35,479 nt of DNA from Lachnospiraceae bacterium (GTDB lineage Bacteria; Bacillota; Clostridia; Lachnospirales; Lachnospiraceae): contig JAQYOA010000014.1 of the NCBI GenBank assembly GCA_028727605.1, positions 1-35,479 on the forward strand, in the 5' to 3' direction. Both the position numbers and the translations under genes were made by a program. Below the pieces are notes generated by a model. That model was not told the origin of the DNA. It worked only from the letters and a program-made list of their open reading frames with translations, and searched no databases. This document shows positions 8,006 to 17,123 of the stretch, piece by piece; within the stretch, counting starts at the first letter, position 1, and each line of letters opens with the position of its first letter.

Positions 8006-8591
8006 ATTTTTTCATCCTCTGATCGATCTGTTGTTTTGTTTCCTCAAAATCACCGCTGTTGTCGATTTCAAAAGCACAGTGTCTGCAGAATTCTTCTTCT
8101 GATAACTGATTTGCCATAATTCCTTTGATTTTTTCATCGGAATATCCCCGTTCCGACATCAGACGTTCCTTTCGTATTTCCTCATCTGCATAAATATACC
8201 ACAACTCATCACAAATTTCATCATATTTATCTTCAATCAGCAAAGCAGCTTCTATAAACACAAATTTCGTTCCATGAACCCGTTCTTTCTCAATTGCATT
8301 TTTTATATACTGTTTCACTGCCGGATGGACAATTTCGTTCAGCTGTCTCAGTTTTTCCTGATCATGGAATACTACATCCGCGATCCTTTTTCGATTCAGC
8401 TCACCCGAAATGTTTGTCACCTGCTGACCAAATAATCGGATGATCGGCCCATAACATTCTTTTCCCGGCTGCATCAGCAGGTATCCGACTTCATCCGCCT
8501 GAATAACAGCTGCATCAAAACTGCTTCCGATATAAGTCATCACTTCTGATTTTCCTGCACCTACGCCGCCTGTAATTCCAATCACCTTCAT
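7992..8591 (-). CDS. coaE: Dephospho-CoA kinase
   Basis: CoaE phosphorylates the 3'-hydroxyl of dephospho-CoA with ATP, the last step of coenzyme A synthesis. The 199-residue protein starts MKVIGITGGVGAGKSEVM with a Walker A loop (GGVGAGKS, residues 8-15). It also has the family's IHPAVKQY-like region (EIVHPAVKQYI) and a lid with RLMSERGYSDEKIKG. Length is typical. It begins 17 bases after polA and overlaps walJ by 14 bases. polA-coaE adjacency is common in Firmicutes. Confidence 0.96.
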   Translation of the reverse strand: MKVIGITGGVGAGKSEVMTYIGSSFDAAVIQADEVGYLLMQPGKECYGPIIRLFGQQVTNISGELNRKRIADVVFHDQEKLRQLNEIVHPAVKQYIKNAIEKERVHGTKFVFIEAALLIEDKYDEICDELWYIYADEEIRKERLMSERGYSDEKIKGIMANQLSEEEFCRHCAFEIDNSGDFEETKQQIDQRMKKYEAL

Positions 8592-8608
8592 TTGTATCTT
8601 CCTCTTTC

Positions 8609-11254
8609 CTATTTCGCTTCGTACCAGTCATTTCCGGTATGCATATCTATTTCCAGTTTTACCTCCAGATTTGCGACACCGGTCATTTCTTCTGCGAGTA
8701 TTTTCCTGGCTTTTTCCGTTTCTTCCTGCGGTACCTCAAGCAACAGTTCATCATGTACCTGCAGCAGCAAACGTGAGGCCATTTTTTCTTCTTTCAATCT
8801 CTTTGAAACACGGATCATAGCAATCTTGATAATATCTGCAGCTGTCCCCTGAATCGGTGCGTTCATCGCCACACGCTCGCCGAAAGAACGCTGCATAAAA
8901 TTGCTGGATTTCAGCTCCGGAATCGGCCTTCTTCTTCCATATATCGTAACCGAATATCCCAGATCCTTTGCATCCTGAACACACTGATTCAGAAAACTTT
9001 TGATCTTCGGATAAGTTTCAAAGTAACTGTTAATATACTCTTCTGCCTCTTTTTTTGTTATACTCAAATCCTGACTCAGACCAAACGAACTGATTCCATA
9101 GACAATACCAAAGTTGACCGCTTTTGCGTTTCTTCGCTGAAGAGGAGTAACCTGATCAAGCGGAACATGAAATACCTGAGAAGCGGTCAGTCTGTGAATA
9201 TCCTCCGCTTCTCTGTACGCAGCAATCAGCTTTTCATCTCCTGACATGTGTGCCAACACGCGAAGCTCGATCTGTGAATAGTCCGCATCCAGAAATACAC
9301 ATCCCGGTTTCGGAACAAACGCCTTTCGTATCAGTCGTCCAAGTTCCATCCGAGCAGGAATGTTCTGCAGATTCGGTTCTGTACTGCTGATTCTTCCTGT
9401 AGCAGTAATTGTCTGATGGAAGGTAGAATGTATTCTTCCATCCGGTGAAATTACGGAAAGAAGGCCATCCGCATAGGTCGATTTCAGCTTCGTCAGCTGA
9501 CGGTATTCCAGAATATCGGATACGATCTGATGCTCCGGCGCCAGTTTTTCCAGCACATCAGCGGCAGTCGAATATCCTGTTTTCGTTTTCTTTCCGCCTG
9601 GCAGCTGCATCTTCTCAAACAGGATGACACCGAGCTGCTTTGGCGAGTTGATATTAAATTCTTCCCCTGCCTGTTCACAGATTTTCTGTTCCAGTTCCTC
9701 AATCCGTACCTGAAGTTTTTTTCCGTATTCGATCAATTCTTCCCGCTTTACTGCAATCCCATCTCTCTCCATCTCGTGCAGTACAAAAGCCAGAGGAAGT
9801 TCCACATCCCGGTAAAGTTCCCACATTCCCTGTTCCAAAAGGCGCTCCTCCATCACCGGACAAACCTCAAATACAGTAAAAGCAATGTGTCCCGCATAGG
9901 ATGCAGCCTGCTCTTCTGACATGGAAAAGGCAGACGGTATTTTCGTTGTTCCAAAGATCTCTGAAGGCGTCGGTATATACATCCTGCTGTATTCCCTTGC
10001 AAGATCATCATAGGCATAGGACGTTTTCAGCGGATTTAAAAGATATGCCGCAAGAGCAGCATCAAAAATCCTCTCCTGGAATTCGATTTCAATACATTTC
10101 AGAAGTTCCTTCACATTCATCACACAGATTTTCGGAACTTTCTCGATCACTTCCCTTACCTGTCCAAGGAGATATGTTCCGCTAAGAAATCCTGCCGCCT
10201 GGATAAACGCAATCGTCGGGTCTTCCATTGAACCGTAAGCAAGAGCAACGCCCGCAGTCTTCCCCGATTCCGAAAGGACAAAGATTCCAACCCGTTCTTT
10301 TTCTTTCACCTCACCAAAAAGCCGCTCTGCCTCCTCAAGTTCTGTAACCTGTGAAATAAATACGGCTTCCTGACAGGCAGTTTCCTGTTCCCCAAACCTT
10401 CCCAACAGATTCTTAAACTCCAGCCTTCGAAAAAGTTCATAGGCTTTTGGGGTGTAAAAATTGCCAATCCGCGCATCTGCTAATTGAAAATCCACCGGTG
10501 ACTCTGTCTGAATTTTTGCAAGCTTCTTACTCAGCACTGCAAGATCGTAATGATTTCTCAACGCTTCTTTTGCTTTGGCAGGTTTCACTTCCTCCAGATG
10601 TTCATACGCATTTTCAAGGGAATGGAACTCCAGCAATATTTTCGTGGCAGTTTTTTCTCCTACGCCCGGAAGTCCCGGAATATTATCGGCAGTATCTCCC
10701 ATCAGAGATTTTAAATCAACAATCTGTCCCGGACTCAGCTGATATTTTTCCTGTACTTCTGTCGTATGATAATTCTCAATAACTGTTTTTCCCTTTACCG
10801 TTTTCGGAATTCGTATTAAAATATGATCCGTTGCAAGCTGCAGCAGATCGCGGTCACCGGACAAAATCGTAACCTCCATGCCTTCTTTTTCGCAGCGGCA
10901 GGCAATTGTTCCGAGAATATCATCTGCCTCATAACCTTCTTTTTCAAGGATCTCAATTCCCATTGCCGTTAGAACGTCTTTGATCAGAGGCACCTGTTCC
11001 CTTAGTTCCTCCGGCATAGATTTACGCGTTCCTTTGTATGCATCGTACATCTGATGTCGAAAGGTCGGAGCATGCAGGTCGAAAGCAACCGCAAGATACT
11101 CCGGATGTTCCTCTTCCAGTATTTTAAACAGAATGTTCAGAAAGCCATACACCGCATTTGTGTGAAGCCCCTCTGCGTTTGTCAGATCCGGCAGGCCATA
11201 AAACGCTCTGTTCAGAATACTGTGGCCGTCAATCAAAACTATTTTTTCATTCAT
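8609..11254 (-). CDS. polA: DNA polymerase I
   Basis: Pol I fills gaps and removes RNA primers during replication and repair. Using the ATG at 11252-11254 the protein is 881 residues. This start overlaps the preceding stop as ATGA and has AAAGGA six bases upstream; an ATG 18 bases earlier is less likely. Domains in order: 5'-3' exonuclease (about 1-290; EGYEADDILGTIA, ILSGDRDLLQL), a 3'-5' exonuclease-like region (about 310-470) and the polymerase domain. The polymerase has motif A DADYSQIELRVLAHMSGD, motif B RRNAKAVNFGIVYGISSFGL and motif C LLLQVHDELLLEVP. In the middle domain the acidic metal ligands of the DxE motif are missing (FVLSE), so proofreading is probably lost, as in Bacillus Pol I. 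Confidence 0.97.
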   Translation of the reverse strand: MNEKIVLIDGHSILNRAFYGLPDLTNAEGLHTNAVYGFLNILFKILEEEHPEYLAVAFDLHAPTFRHQMYDAYKGTRKSMPEELREQVPLIKDVLTAMGIEILEKEGYEADDILGTIACRCEKEGMEVTILSGDRDLLQLATDHILIRIPKTVKGKTVIENYHTTEVQEKYQLSPGQIVDLKSLMGDTADNIPGLPGVGEKTATKILLEFHSLENAYEHLEEVKPAKAKEALRNHYDLAVLSKKLAKIQTESPVDFQLADARIGNFYTPKAYELFRRLEFKNLLGRFGEQETACQEAVFISQVTELEEAERLFGEVKEKERVGIFVLSESGKTAGVALAYGSMEDPTIAFIQAAGFLSGTYLLGQVREVIEKVPKICVMNVKELLKCIEIEFQERIFDAALAAYLLNPLKTSYAYDDLAREYSRMYIPTPSEIFGTTKIPSAFSMSEEQAASYAGHIAFTVFEVCPVMEERLLEQGMWELYRDVELPLAFVLHEMERDGIAVKREELIEYGKKLQVRIEELEQKICEQAGEEFNINSPKQLGVILFEKMQLPGGKKTKTGYSTAADVLEKLAPEHQIVSDILEYRQLTKLKSTYADGLLSVISPDGRIHSTFHQTITATGRISSTEPNLQNIPARMELGRLIRKAFVPKPGCVFLDADYSQIELRVLAHMSGDEKLIAAYREAEDIHRLTASQVFHVPLDQVTPLQRRNAKAVNFGIVYGISSFGLSQDLSITKKEAEEYINSYFETYPKIKSFLNQCVQDAKDLGYSVTIYGRRRPIPELKSSNFMQRSFGERVAMNAPIQGTAADIIKIAMIRVSKRLKEEKMASRLLLQVHDELLLEVPQEETEKARKILAEEMTGVANLEVKLEIDMHTGNDWYEAK

Positions 11255-11610
11255 AATAATCCTTTCAGCCATGGCAGCTCAATCACACCTGAATAATGAA
11301 GCAGCAAAACAAGCAGCAGCAAGATAAGTATTGCAATCAGAATCTTAAAGAATCTTTCTTTTTTTCTATGACGTTTTACCATCTGCTCCTTTTCCCTTAA
11401 ATCCCGTTCCAAAAGTCCTTTCAGATTATAGGAAGTCTGTTCCGCATCGTCAAAATATGCCACAGCTTTATTCACAATAAAATATGTTTCCAGTTCTTCA
11501 TAGCAGGAAGGACATTTTCGAACATGTGCAATAAATGCTTCAAGATTCTTATCTGGTATATTTCCTTTAATATAAGGCTGAATCAGTTTCTCAGCTTCCT
11601 GACAGTTCAT
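11251..11610 (-). CDS. Anti-sigma-factor-like zinc-finger membrane protein
   Basis: The 119-residue protein has an N-terminal putative zinc finger of the anti-sigma type: MNCQEAEKLIQPYI, then HVRKCPSC (HxxxCxxC, residues 29-36). A charged linker follows, then one strongly hydrophobic transmembrane segment (about residues 88-105) and a short tail. That is the layout of RsiW/ChrR-like anti-sigma factors, with the finger in the cytoplasm. No sigma-factor gene is visible beside it. Its stop overlaps the polA start as ATGA, so it is translationally coupled to DNA polymerase I and leads a polA-coaE-walJ transcript. A GGGGG-type ribosome site precedes the ATG. The partner protein is unknown; membrane anchoring is well supported, the regulatory role is inferred. 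Confidence 0.78.
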   Translation of the reverse strand: MNCQEAEKLIQPYIKGNIPDKNLEAFIAHVRKCPSCYEELETYFIVNKAVAYFDDAEQTSYNLKGLLERDLREKEQMVKRHRKKERFFKILIAILILLLLVLLLHYSGVIELPWLKGLL

Positions 11611-11681
11611 CTGTCATCCCCCTTCCCTCGAAGAATCATTATTTTCCGGTATTTTACTATCATACACTATTTTTGCAGTTT

Positions 11682-11718
11682 TTAAAAGAGACAACCGACA
11701 TTTTCATCGGTTGTCTCT
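11682..11718 (-). terminator. Terminator after ldhA
   Basis: On the minus strand GAGACAACCGA and TCGGTTGTCTC form a perfect 11-base-pair stem with an eight-base loop, followed by TTTTAAAAA. It lies about 27 bases after the ldhA stop and separates it from the polA operon. Confidence 0.9.
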
Positions 11719-11744
11719 CACGGTTCGTTGAACCTTTCAACAAT

Positions 11745-12737
11745 TTATGCTTTCACAAGATTCTGTGTCTCTTTACCTTTTTCAAAATCGAGGGCATTCT
11801 GCAGGGTTGTATTTGCAATTGCGGTCAAAGCCTCATCCGTAAAGAACCCCTGATGAGAAGTGATGCAGACATTAGGGAATGACAAAAGTCTTGCCGTCGT
11901 AGAATGTTCAAGAATTTCATCAGATCGGTCTTCAAATACATTTGGAGTTTCCTCCTCATATACATCCAGGCCAACTCCAAAAAATTTTCTTGCACGAATT
12001 CCTTCGATCAAATCCTCTGTTTTTACCAGTCCTCCCCGGGACGTGTTAACCAATATAACACCGTCCTTCATTTTCGCAATAGTGCTGCGGTTAATCAGGT
12101 GATATGTGCTGTCCATCAGCGGACAATGCAGGGAAATCAAGTCACTTTGCGAGAGCAGTTCCTCCAGCGTCACATAGGTGACAAACTCTTTCAACGTCTC
12201 ATTTTCACAGACATCATAAGCAATCACGTTCATGCCGAATCCACGGCAGATCCGAGCCATAGCCGCACCAATCTTTCCGGTTCCTACAATTCCTGCCGTT
12301 TTGCCGAAAAAGTTAAATCCCATCAGACCGCTGAGACTGAAATCATTTTCACGGACTTTATTGTATGCCTTATGCATGTGGCGATTGACAGTCAGAGCCA
12401 GTGCCATCGCGTGTTCTGCAACCGCTTCCGGCGAATATCCCGGAACTCTCCTCACTTCGATTCCACATTGATTTGCGGTCTCCAGATCTACATTATTAAA
12501 GCCTGCACATCGCATCAAAATCAACTTTACTCCCACACTGTGGAGCACTTGCACGGTTTCCGTCCCGACATCTGAATTAACAAAAGCACAAATCGCATCA
12601 TATCCTTTCGCCAGCTGTGCTGTCTTTGCAGACAAACCGCTTTTCAAATAATCCAGTTCCAGGCCCGGATAGTCTCTTTTTGTCTTTTCAAAAGACTCTT
12701 TATCATAGTTCTGCGTATCATAGAACAAAATTTTCAT
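11745..12737 (-). CDS. ldhA: D-lactate dehydrogenase
   Basis: The enzyme reduces pyruvate to D-lactate with NADH, regenerating NAD during fermentation. The 330-residue protein aligns with LdhA-type D-lactate dehydrogenases along its whole length, including RCAGFNNVDL, VPGYSPEAVAEHA and FGKTAGIVGTGKIG. The NAD-binding glycines are in GTGKIG (152-157). Catalytic residues fall at the family positions: Arg234 in NTSRGGL, Glu in the EEE at 261-263, and His295 in TSHQGFF. It is a single-gene unit with its own terminator. The promoter overlaps two Rex-like operators, which suggests induction when NADH accumulates. Confidence 0.93.
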   Translation of the reverse strand: MKILFYDTQNYDKESFEKTKRDYPGLELDYLKSGLSAKTAQLAKGYDAICAFVNSDVGTETVQVLHSVGVKLILMRCAGFNNVDLETANQCGIEVRRVPGYSPEAVAEHAMALALTVNRHMHKAYNKVRENDFSLSGLMGFNFFGKTAGIVGTGKIGAAMARICRGFGMNVIAYDVCENETLKEFVTYVTLEELLSQSDLISLHCPLMDSTYHLINRSTIAKMKDGVILVNTSRGGLVKTEDLIEGIRARKFFGVGLDVYEEETPNVFEDRSDEILEHSTTARLLSFPNVCITSHQGFFTDEALTAIANTTLQNALDFEKGKETQNLVKA

Positions 12738-12826
12738 TTTCGATATTCCTCCTTACGGGCATTCAATCGGCTCTCCTTAGAGCTTTTCTTTTCACATTCC
12801 CTTTTATCGTTCCCAGTTACGCTTAC

Positions 12827-12855
12827 ACTATACCTCTTTGTTAATTATTTGTCAA
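12827..12855 (-). promoter_or_regulatory. Sigma-A promoter of ldhA
   Basis: TTGACA (12850-12855), a 17-base spacer and TATAGT (12827-12832) on the minus strand. The start point lies about 80 bases before the ldhA ATG. The -35 box and the adjacent spacer lie inside the first Rex-like operator. Confidence 0.85.
12838..12855 (-). promoter_or_regulatory. Candidate Rex operator, proximal
   Basis: The minus strand reads TTGACAAATAATTAACAA. The clostridial Rex consensus is TTGTTAA-N4-TTAACAA: the right half matches fully and the left half differs at two positions. The site overlaps the -35 box, so binding would block RNA polymerase. Rex leaves DNA when NADH rises, which fits control of lactate production. 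Confidence 0.7.
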
Positions 12856-12862
12856 TATCCAT

Positions 12863-12880
12863 TTGTTATTTATTTATCAA
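12863..12880 (-). promoter_or_regulatory. Candidate Rex operator, distal
   Basis: The minus strand reads TTGATAAATAAATAACAA, one mismatch in each half against TTGTTAA-N4-TTAACAA. It lies 25 bases upstream of the proximal site (start to start), so two dimers would sit roughly two and a half helical turns apart. It is in the gap between the helicase stop codon and the ldhA promoter. Confidence 0.6.
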
Positions 12881-12885
12881 TCTTT

Positions 12886-14706
12886 TCAGGAAAGAATCTC
12901 CTCGAGGAATCTGGATGGTTCAATCCTTTTATCATATCGTTCTCTCACATAGCAAAGCGTGAGCTCTTTTCTCGCACGTGTCATACCCACATAAAACATC
13001 CGTCGTTCCTCTTCCTGCGCTTCCGGAAGAACCGCCTTTTGATATGGCATAATTCCCTCATTGACGTCCAGAATATAAACTTTATCATACTCCAGACCTT
13101 TTACGCTGTGCAGAGTTGACAGTGTCACACCCTCAGACTGATCACTTTCCTGTTTTTTCTCTTCTTTTATCTTTTTCTGATATTCCTCTATATGCGTAAA
13201 CCATTCCGCTGTCGTTTTCTGGCTTTTGGCTGCCTCCTGCAGTTCATTGAGTATATCGATCAGTTCCGTGTCCTTCATTTTCCGATATGCCGCATATTCT
13301 TTTACATATTGTTCATATCCCATTGCATATCGGATATAGTTCACGGCCCCGAAAGGTGTAAGGCGGGAAATCGTCTGAATATCCTGTTCCAGTTTCTGTA
13401 TCCGCTGACACATCCAATCTTTCTCTTCGTAATACTCTTCCAATGCCTCAAAGCTAACCTGGGAATTCTCAAACGCATCCCGTGAAAGATAGCGATTCGG
13501 CCTGTTCGCAATTCTCAAAAAATCACTTCGTTTTCTGCTCCCTGCTGCAATCGAAAGATAGGTCAGTAAATCTCTTGCAATCCAATGATCATAGAGATCC
13601 GGCATAACATCTCTCATCCGAAAAGGAATCTGATGTTCCATCAACTGTTCTACCGCCGCACGGCAGCCCTGATTCGTTCTGAACAACAGTGCCATCTCAC
13701 TGTAATCCATTCCCTTTTTTTCAGAAAGAAGCAACTCTTCAATCACAAATTGAACTTCTTCCTGAACATTCCGAAATTCACGGATTGCCACCGGCAGTCC
13801 TGACTCATTGTCCGTAGAAACATTCTTTTCATATCTGTTTTGATTATGGCGAATCAGGCATTGTGATCTCTTCACAATATTACCTGTACTTCTGTAATTT
13901 TTGTCCAGAACAATCTTCCCCGTATCCGGATAGTCTTTGGGAAAATTCAGCATCAGTTCCGGTTTTGCACCACGAAACTGATAAATCGACTGATCATCGT
14001 CACCGACAACAAAGAGATTATTTTCCGGAAATGCCAGCATACGGACAATCTCATACTGAATCGGATTAATATCCTGAAATTCGTCGATCAGAATATACTG
14101 AAATTTCTGCTGCCATGCGTGAAGTACCTCCGGACGTTCTCTGAACAGTCTGGCGCACTGTACCATAATATCGTCAAAATCCAGTTTTCGATTCTCTTTC
14201 ATCCATTTTTCGTATTCTTCATAAATCTTTCGAAACGTCTTTTCCGGTGCGCAGGCTGAATAATAATGTTCCAGCGGAATCTGATTGTTTTTTACCGTGC
14301 TGATTTCACGTGCAAGATTTGCCGGCAGATCCTCCTCTTCCAAGTCCTGGCAGTAAGCATTAACCAATTCTCTCATCAGACGATTCTTCTGTTCTTCGCT
14401 GAGAATGTTGTCCCCGGAAAGATGATACGTATTTCGCAGAATTCCATAAAAGACACCGTGAAAAGTTCCGAAAGTCACTTGCGTACGGTTCTTTCCCATC
14501 ATTCTCAGGTATCGTTCTTTCATCTCTCTGGCAGCTGCCCTGGTAAACGTGACAACCAGAATGCGAGAGGCGGAGATGCCGCTCTTCACAAGCTGACAGG
14601 TCCGCCCCGTAATCACTGCAGTCTTTCCGGATCCCGGGCCCGCAAGAACCATCATAGGGCCCCGGGTGTGATACACTGCTTTTTTTTGTGACTCATTATA
14701 ATTCAT
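12886..14706 (-). CDS. UvrD/PcrA-type ATP-dependent DNA helicase, short form
   Basis: The 606-residue protein is a superfamily 1A helicase that would unwind DNA 3' to 5' using ATP. All motifs are present: YNESQKKAV (Q motif), AGPGSGKT (Walker A), [19 protein letters not shown] (Walker B), [14 protein letters not shown] (III), LDKNYRST (IV), [15 protein letters not shown] (V) and [12 protein letters not shown] (VI). It is about 100 residues shorter than PcrA and ends soon after motif VI, lacking the usual C-terminal tail. The start codon overlaps the gltX stop as ATGA, so it is translationally coupled to gltX. It is a paralogue-type helicase rather than clearly pcrA itself. Confidence 0.9.
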   Translation of the reverse strand: MNYNESQKKAVYHTRGPMMVLAGPGSGKTAVITGRTCQLVKSGISASRILVVTFTRAAAREMKERYLRMMGKNRTQVTFGTFHGVFYGILRNTYHLSGDNILSEEQKNRLMRELVNAYCQDLEEEDLPANLAREISTVKNNQIPLEHYYSACAPEKTFRKIYEEYEKWMKENRKLDFDDIMVQCARLFRERPEVLHAWQQKFQYILIDEFQDINPIQYEIVRMLAFPENNLFVVGDDDQSIYQFRGAKPELMLNFPKDYPDTGKIVLDKNYRSTGNIVKRSQCLIRHNQNRYEKNVSTDNESGLPVAIREFRNVQEEVQFVIEELLLSEKKGMDYSEMALLFRTNQGCRAAVEQLMEHQIPFRMRDVMPDLYDHWIARDLLTYLSIAAGSRKRSDFLRIANRPNRYLSRDAFENSQVSFEALEEYYEEKDWMCQRIQKLEQDIQTISRLTPFGAVNYIRYAMGYEQYVKEYAAYRKMKDTELIDILNELQEAAKSQKTTAEWFTHIEEYQKKIKEEKKQESDQSEGVTLSTLHSVKGLEYDKVYILDVNEGIMPYQKAVLPEAQEEERRMFYVGMTRARKELTLCYVRERYDKRIEPSRFLEEILS

Positions 14707-16151
14707 GATAATTTTTCAATCGCCTTTTCAATCCGTGACAGAGACTCCTCTTTTCCAAGAACTTCAAGAATCTCCGTTGCTCCTGCCGGTGTCATCTGTT
14801 TTCCGGAAAGTGCCGTACGGATCGGCCACATAATGTAACCGGTCTTGTATCCTTTCTCTTTGCCAAATGCCGAAAGCATCGCAAAAAGTGCATCATTACT
14901 GTAATCTTCCTGTTCCTTCAGAAGCGGTAATACTTCTTTTAAAAGTTCCAGAGAAGTCTCTTCTGTCGTTTTCATCTTTTTATGAACATACATGGAAGAT
15001 TCATACTCCGGTACCTCCTCAAAGAAGTCAATCAATCCAGCAATATCCGGGAATACCTCGATTCTGGTCTTTACCATAGCCGCTATTTTATGAAAATCCA
15101 GATCTTTATGGATTGTACTTTGAATATACGGAAGAGCCATCTCATAGAACTTCTCATCATCCATGGCTTTCATATACTCACCATTCATCCAGCGAAGCTT
15201 CGTCATATCAAATACTGCCGGTGACTTACTGATATGATGAAAATCAAATACTTTCACCAGTTCTTCCAGAGAATAAATTTCTCTGTTTTCTTCCGGGCAC
15301 CAGCCAAGCAAAGCAACAAAGTTTACAATCGCATCTTTTAAAAATCCCTGTTCGATCAAATCCTCGTAGGAAGAATGACCGCAGCGTTTCGACAACTTCT
15401 GATGCTCTTCATTTGTGATCAGCGGACAATGAACATAGGTCGGAACTTCCCATCCGAACGCCTCATAAATCCGATTGTATTTCGGTGATGAAGACAGATA
15501 CTCATTTCCCCGAACCACATGAGTGATCCCCATCAGATGATCATCGATTACATTCGCAAAGTTATAAGTTGGGTATCCGTCTGATTTGATCAGGATCAGA
15601 TCTTCCAGTTCTTCATTATTTACGGTAATATTTCCGTATATCTCATCGTGGAAAGTTGTTGTTCCTTCCGTCGGCATATTGAATCGGATCACGTAAGGTT
15701 TACCGGCTGCCAGATTTGCTTCAATTTCCTCCTTGGAAAGGCTGAGGCAATGTTTATCGTAAATGGAAATTTCCTTTCCACCGACAGTTCTTCTGCACTG
15801 GCTTAAGCGCTCCTGATCGCAGAAACAGTAATATGCATCTCCCTGTTCAATCAACTGTTTTGCATATTTTAAATACAATCCGGATGCATTTCTCTCACTC
15901 TGAACATACGGACCGCAGCCGCCATCCTTATCCGGACCTTCGTCATGACAAAGTCCTGTCTCTTTCAGTGTACGGTATATAATATCAAGTGCACCTTCCA
16001 TGAAACGTTCCTGATCGGTATCCTCAATACGAAGCATAAATTTTCCGTCTGCATGCTTTGCAATCAGATATGCATACAGAGCTGTACGCAGATTTCCCAC
16101 ATGCATTCTTCCTGTAGGACTTGGTGCAAATCTCGTCTTAACTGTACTCAT
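14703..16151 (-). CDS. gltX: Glutamyl-tRNA synthetase
   Basis: GluRS charges tRNA-Glu (and possibly tRNA-Gln in organisms using the amidotransferase route) with glutamate. The 482-residue class I synthetase begins [20 protein letters not shown], with the HIGH motif as HVGN, and has [11 protein letters not shown]. The KMSKS-type loop is KLSKR (near residue 254). A CxC (YYCFC) plus downstream Cys residues mark the SC-fold zinc site region. The C-terminal helical anticodon-binding part is of normal length. An AGGAG site lies ten bases before the ATG. It has its own promoter and a long leader, and is followed directly by the helicase gene. Confidence 0.96.
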   Translation of the reverse strand: MSTVKTRFAPSPTGRMHVGNLRTALYAYLIAKHADGKFMLRIEDTDQERFMEGALDIIYRTLKETGLCHDEGPDKDGGCGPYVQSERNASGLYLKYAKQLIEQGDAYYCFCDQERLSQCRRTVGGKEISIYDKHCLSLSKEEIEANLAAGKPYVIRFNMPTEGTTTFHDEIYGNITVNNEELEDLILIKSDGYPTYNFANVIDDHLMGITHVVRGNEYLSSSPKYNRIYEAFGWEVPTYVHCPLITNEEHQKLSKRCGHSSYEDLIEQGFLKDAIVNFVALLGWCPEENREIYSLEELVKVFDFHHISKSPAVFDMTKLRWMNGEYMKAMDDEKFYEMALPYIQSTIHKDLDFHKIAAMVKTRIEVFPDIAGLIDFFEEVPEYESSMYVHKKMKTTEETSLELLKEVLPLLKEQEDYSNDALFAMLSAFGKEKGYKTGYIMWPIRTALSGKQMTPAGATEILEVLGKEESLSRIEKAIEKLS

Positions 16152-16310
16152 GATTTATTCACTCCTGTATCTCTGTAAAATATAATGTCTGAATATAATT
16201 CAGACTATGATGAGCAGCATTTACCTGCATGAAGAGTAATGCCGTTCGAATCCTTATAAAAAAGTAAGGCAGTTCAGAAAAAAACATCCCTGTTTCTTCC
16301 TTGAACTACC
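16152..16310 (-). other. Structured gltX 5' leader
   Basis: About 155 transcribed bases separate the gltX promoter from its start codon. A long hairpin at 16271-16308 pairs AGTTCA with TGAACT and continues through GGAAGAAACA opposite TGTTTTTTTC, with a GGGA loop. A second, perfect 7-bp hairpin GTCTGAA/TTCAGAC (loop TATAA) lies at 16187-16205. There is no T-box GGTGG element and no riboswitch class that I recognise. The first hairpin carries its T run in the 3' arm and could instead act as an attenuator or as the end of the upstream sirtuin transcript. Confidence 0.4.
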
Positions 16311-16312
16311 CT

Positions 16313-16342
16313 ATTATAAACCACGCTGATAACCATTTGCAA
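16313..16342 (-). promoter_or_regulatory. Sigma-A promoter of gltX
   Basis: TTGCAA (16337-16342), an 18-base spacer and a perfect TATAAT (16313-16318) on the minus strand. It begins ten bases after the stop codon of the sirtuin-like gene. Confidence 0.7.
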
Positions 16343-16351
16343 CTGTTTCTT

Positions 16352-17080
16352 TTACGGATAGATCTGACGCATCAATGACGGAATATCACCCGTGCAAACA
16401 CAGTCGGCCTTTCTATCCGCATAATGAGGCTCCCAGTTCAGCAGGAGGACTTTCGAGCCGGTAAAGTATTTTATACAACTGTTTACAATATATGAATTCA
16501 TATTGGTGCCGATAATTAACAGCAAATCCGCTTTGCTTACAACATCTGCTGCCTGCGTAATTTTAATGTTGTCCACCATCTCTCCCCGAAGGACAATCTG
16601 CGGGCGTACAATTGCACCACAGTTTTCGCACCAGGGAACAGGCTGTTTTTCCAGCAAATACGAAACGTCATACTGACGATTGCAATGCGGGCATCGATTC
16701 TCGTAGATACTTCCATGAAGACTGATTACATTTTTGCAACCTGCAACAGATGCCAGAGAAAAAATACTTCTGGTAATAATGCCGGTAAGCTTCCCCTCAC
16801 GCTCCATCTTCGCAAGTGTTACATACAAATCGTTCGGTGTTCCACGTTTTTTTAGAACTTCATCGCGATAGAACTGAAAAAAATCTTTTGTCCGATTATT
16901 ATAATAGGATGCGGAAAACATTTCTTCAAGAGAGCGTCCATACCGGTCTTCCAGTTCATACTCGAACTCTTCTCTGTAAAGCTCACATCCGGTTCCGTAG
17001 GTTGCAGCCCGTCCAGTCAGACAGACAACATTTTTGCTTTCCGCAATCAGATTTCTCATATATTCAATGCTGCTGATCAT
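16352..17080 (-). CDS. Sir2-like protein lacking the NAD-binding signature
   Basis: This 242-residue protein has the overall sirtuin layout. The zinc module is intact (CPHC at 130-133, CENC at 151-154), the catalytic-position His122 is in SLHGS, and RPQIVLRGE and ADLLLIIGTNMNS match later Sir2 motifs. However, the GAG-S-GIPDFR motif is replaced by TGRAATYGTGCELYRE (22-37). The TQNID loop, which supplies the Asn and Asp essential for NAD binding, reads TRSIF (103-107). Deacetylase activity is therefore doubtful. It may bind another nucleotide or act as a non-catalytic zinc protein. It follows acpP by about 40 bases with only a small hairpin between, so the two are probably co-transcribed. Confidence 0.82.
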   Translation of the reverse strand: MISSIEYMRNLIAESKNVVCLTGRAATYGTGCELYREEFEYELEDRYGRSLEEMFSASYYNNRTKDFFQFYRDEVLKKRGTPNDLYVTLAKMEREGKLTGIITRSIFSLASVAGCKNVISLHGSIYENRCPHCNRQYDVSYLLEKQPVPWCENCGAIVRPQIVLRGEMVDNIKITQAADVVSKADLLLIIGTNMNSYIVNSCIKYFTGSKVLLLNWEPHYADRKADCVCTGDIPSLMRQIYP

Positions 17081-17123
17081 CCAATCCCCTCGATTTCAAC
17101 TGCAAATGACCTGATTTATCAAA

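Noticed and set aside
16152-16351. T-box riboswitch for gltX
   Set aside because: The leader has hairpins but no GGTGG/ACCGCG element and no antiterminator matching the T-box pattern.
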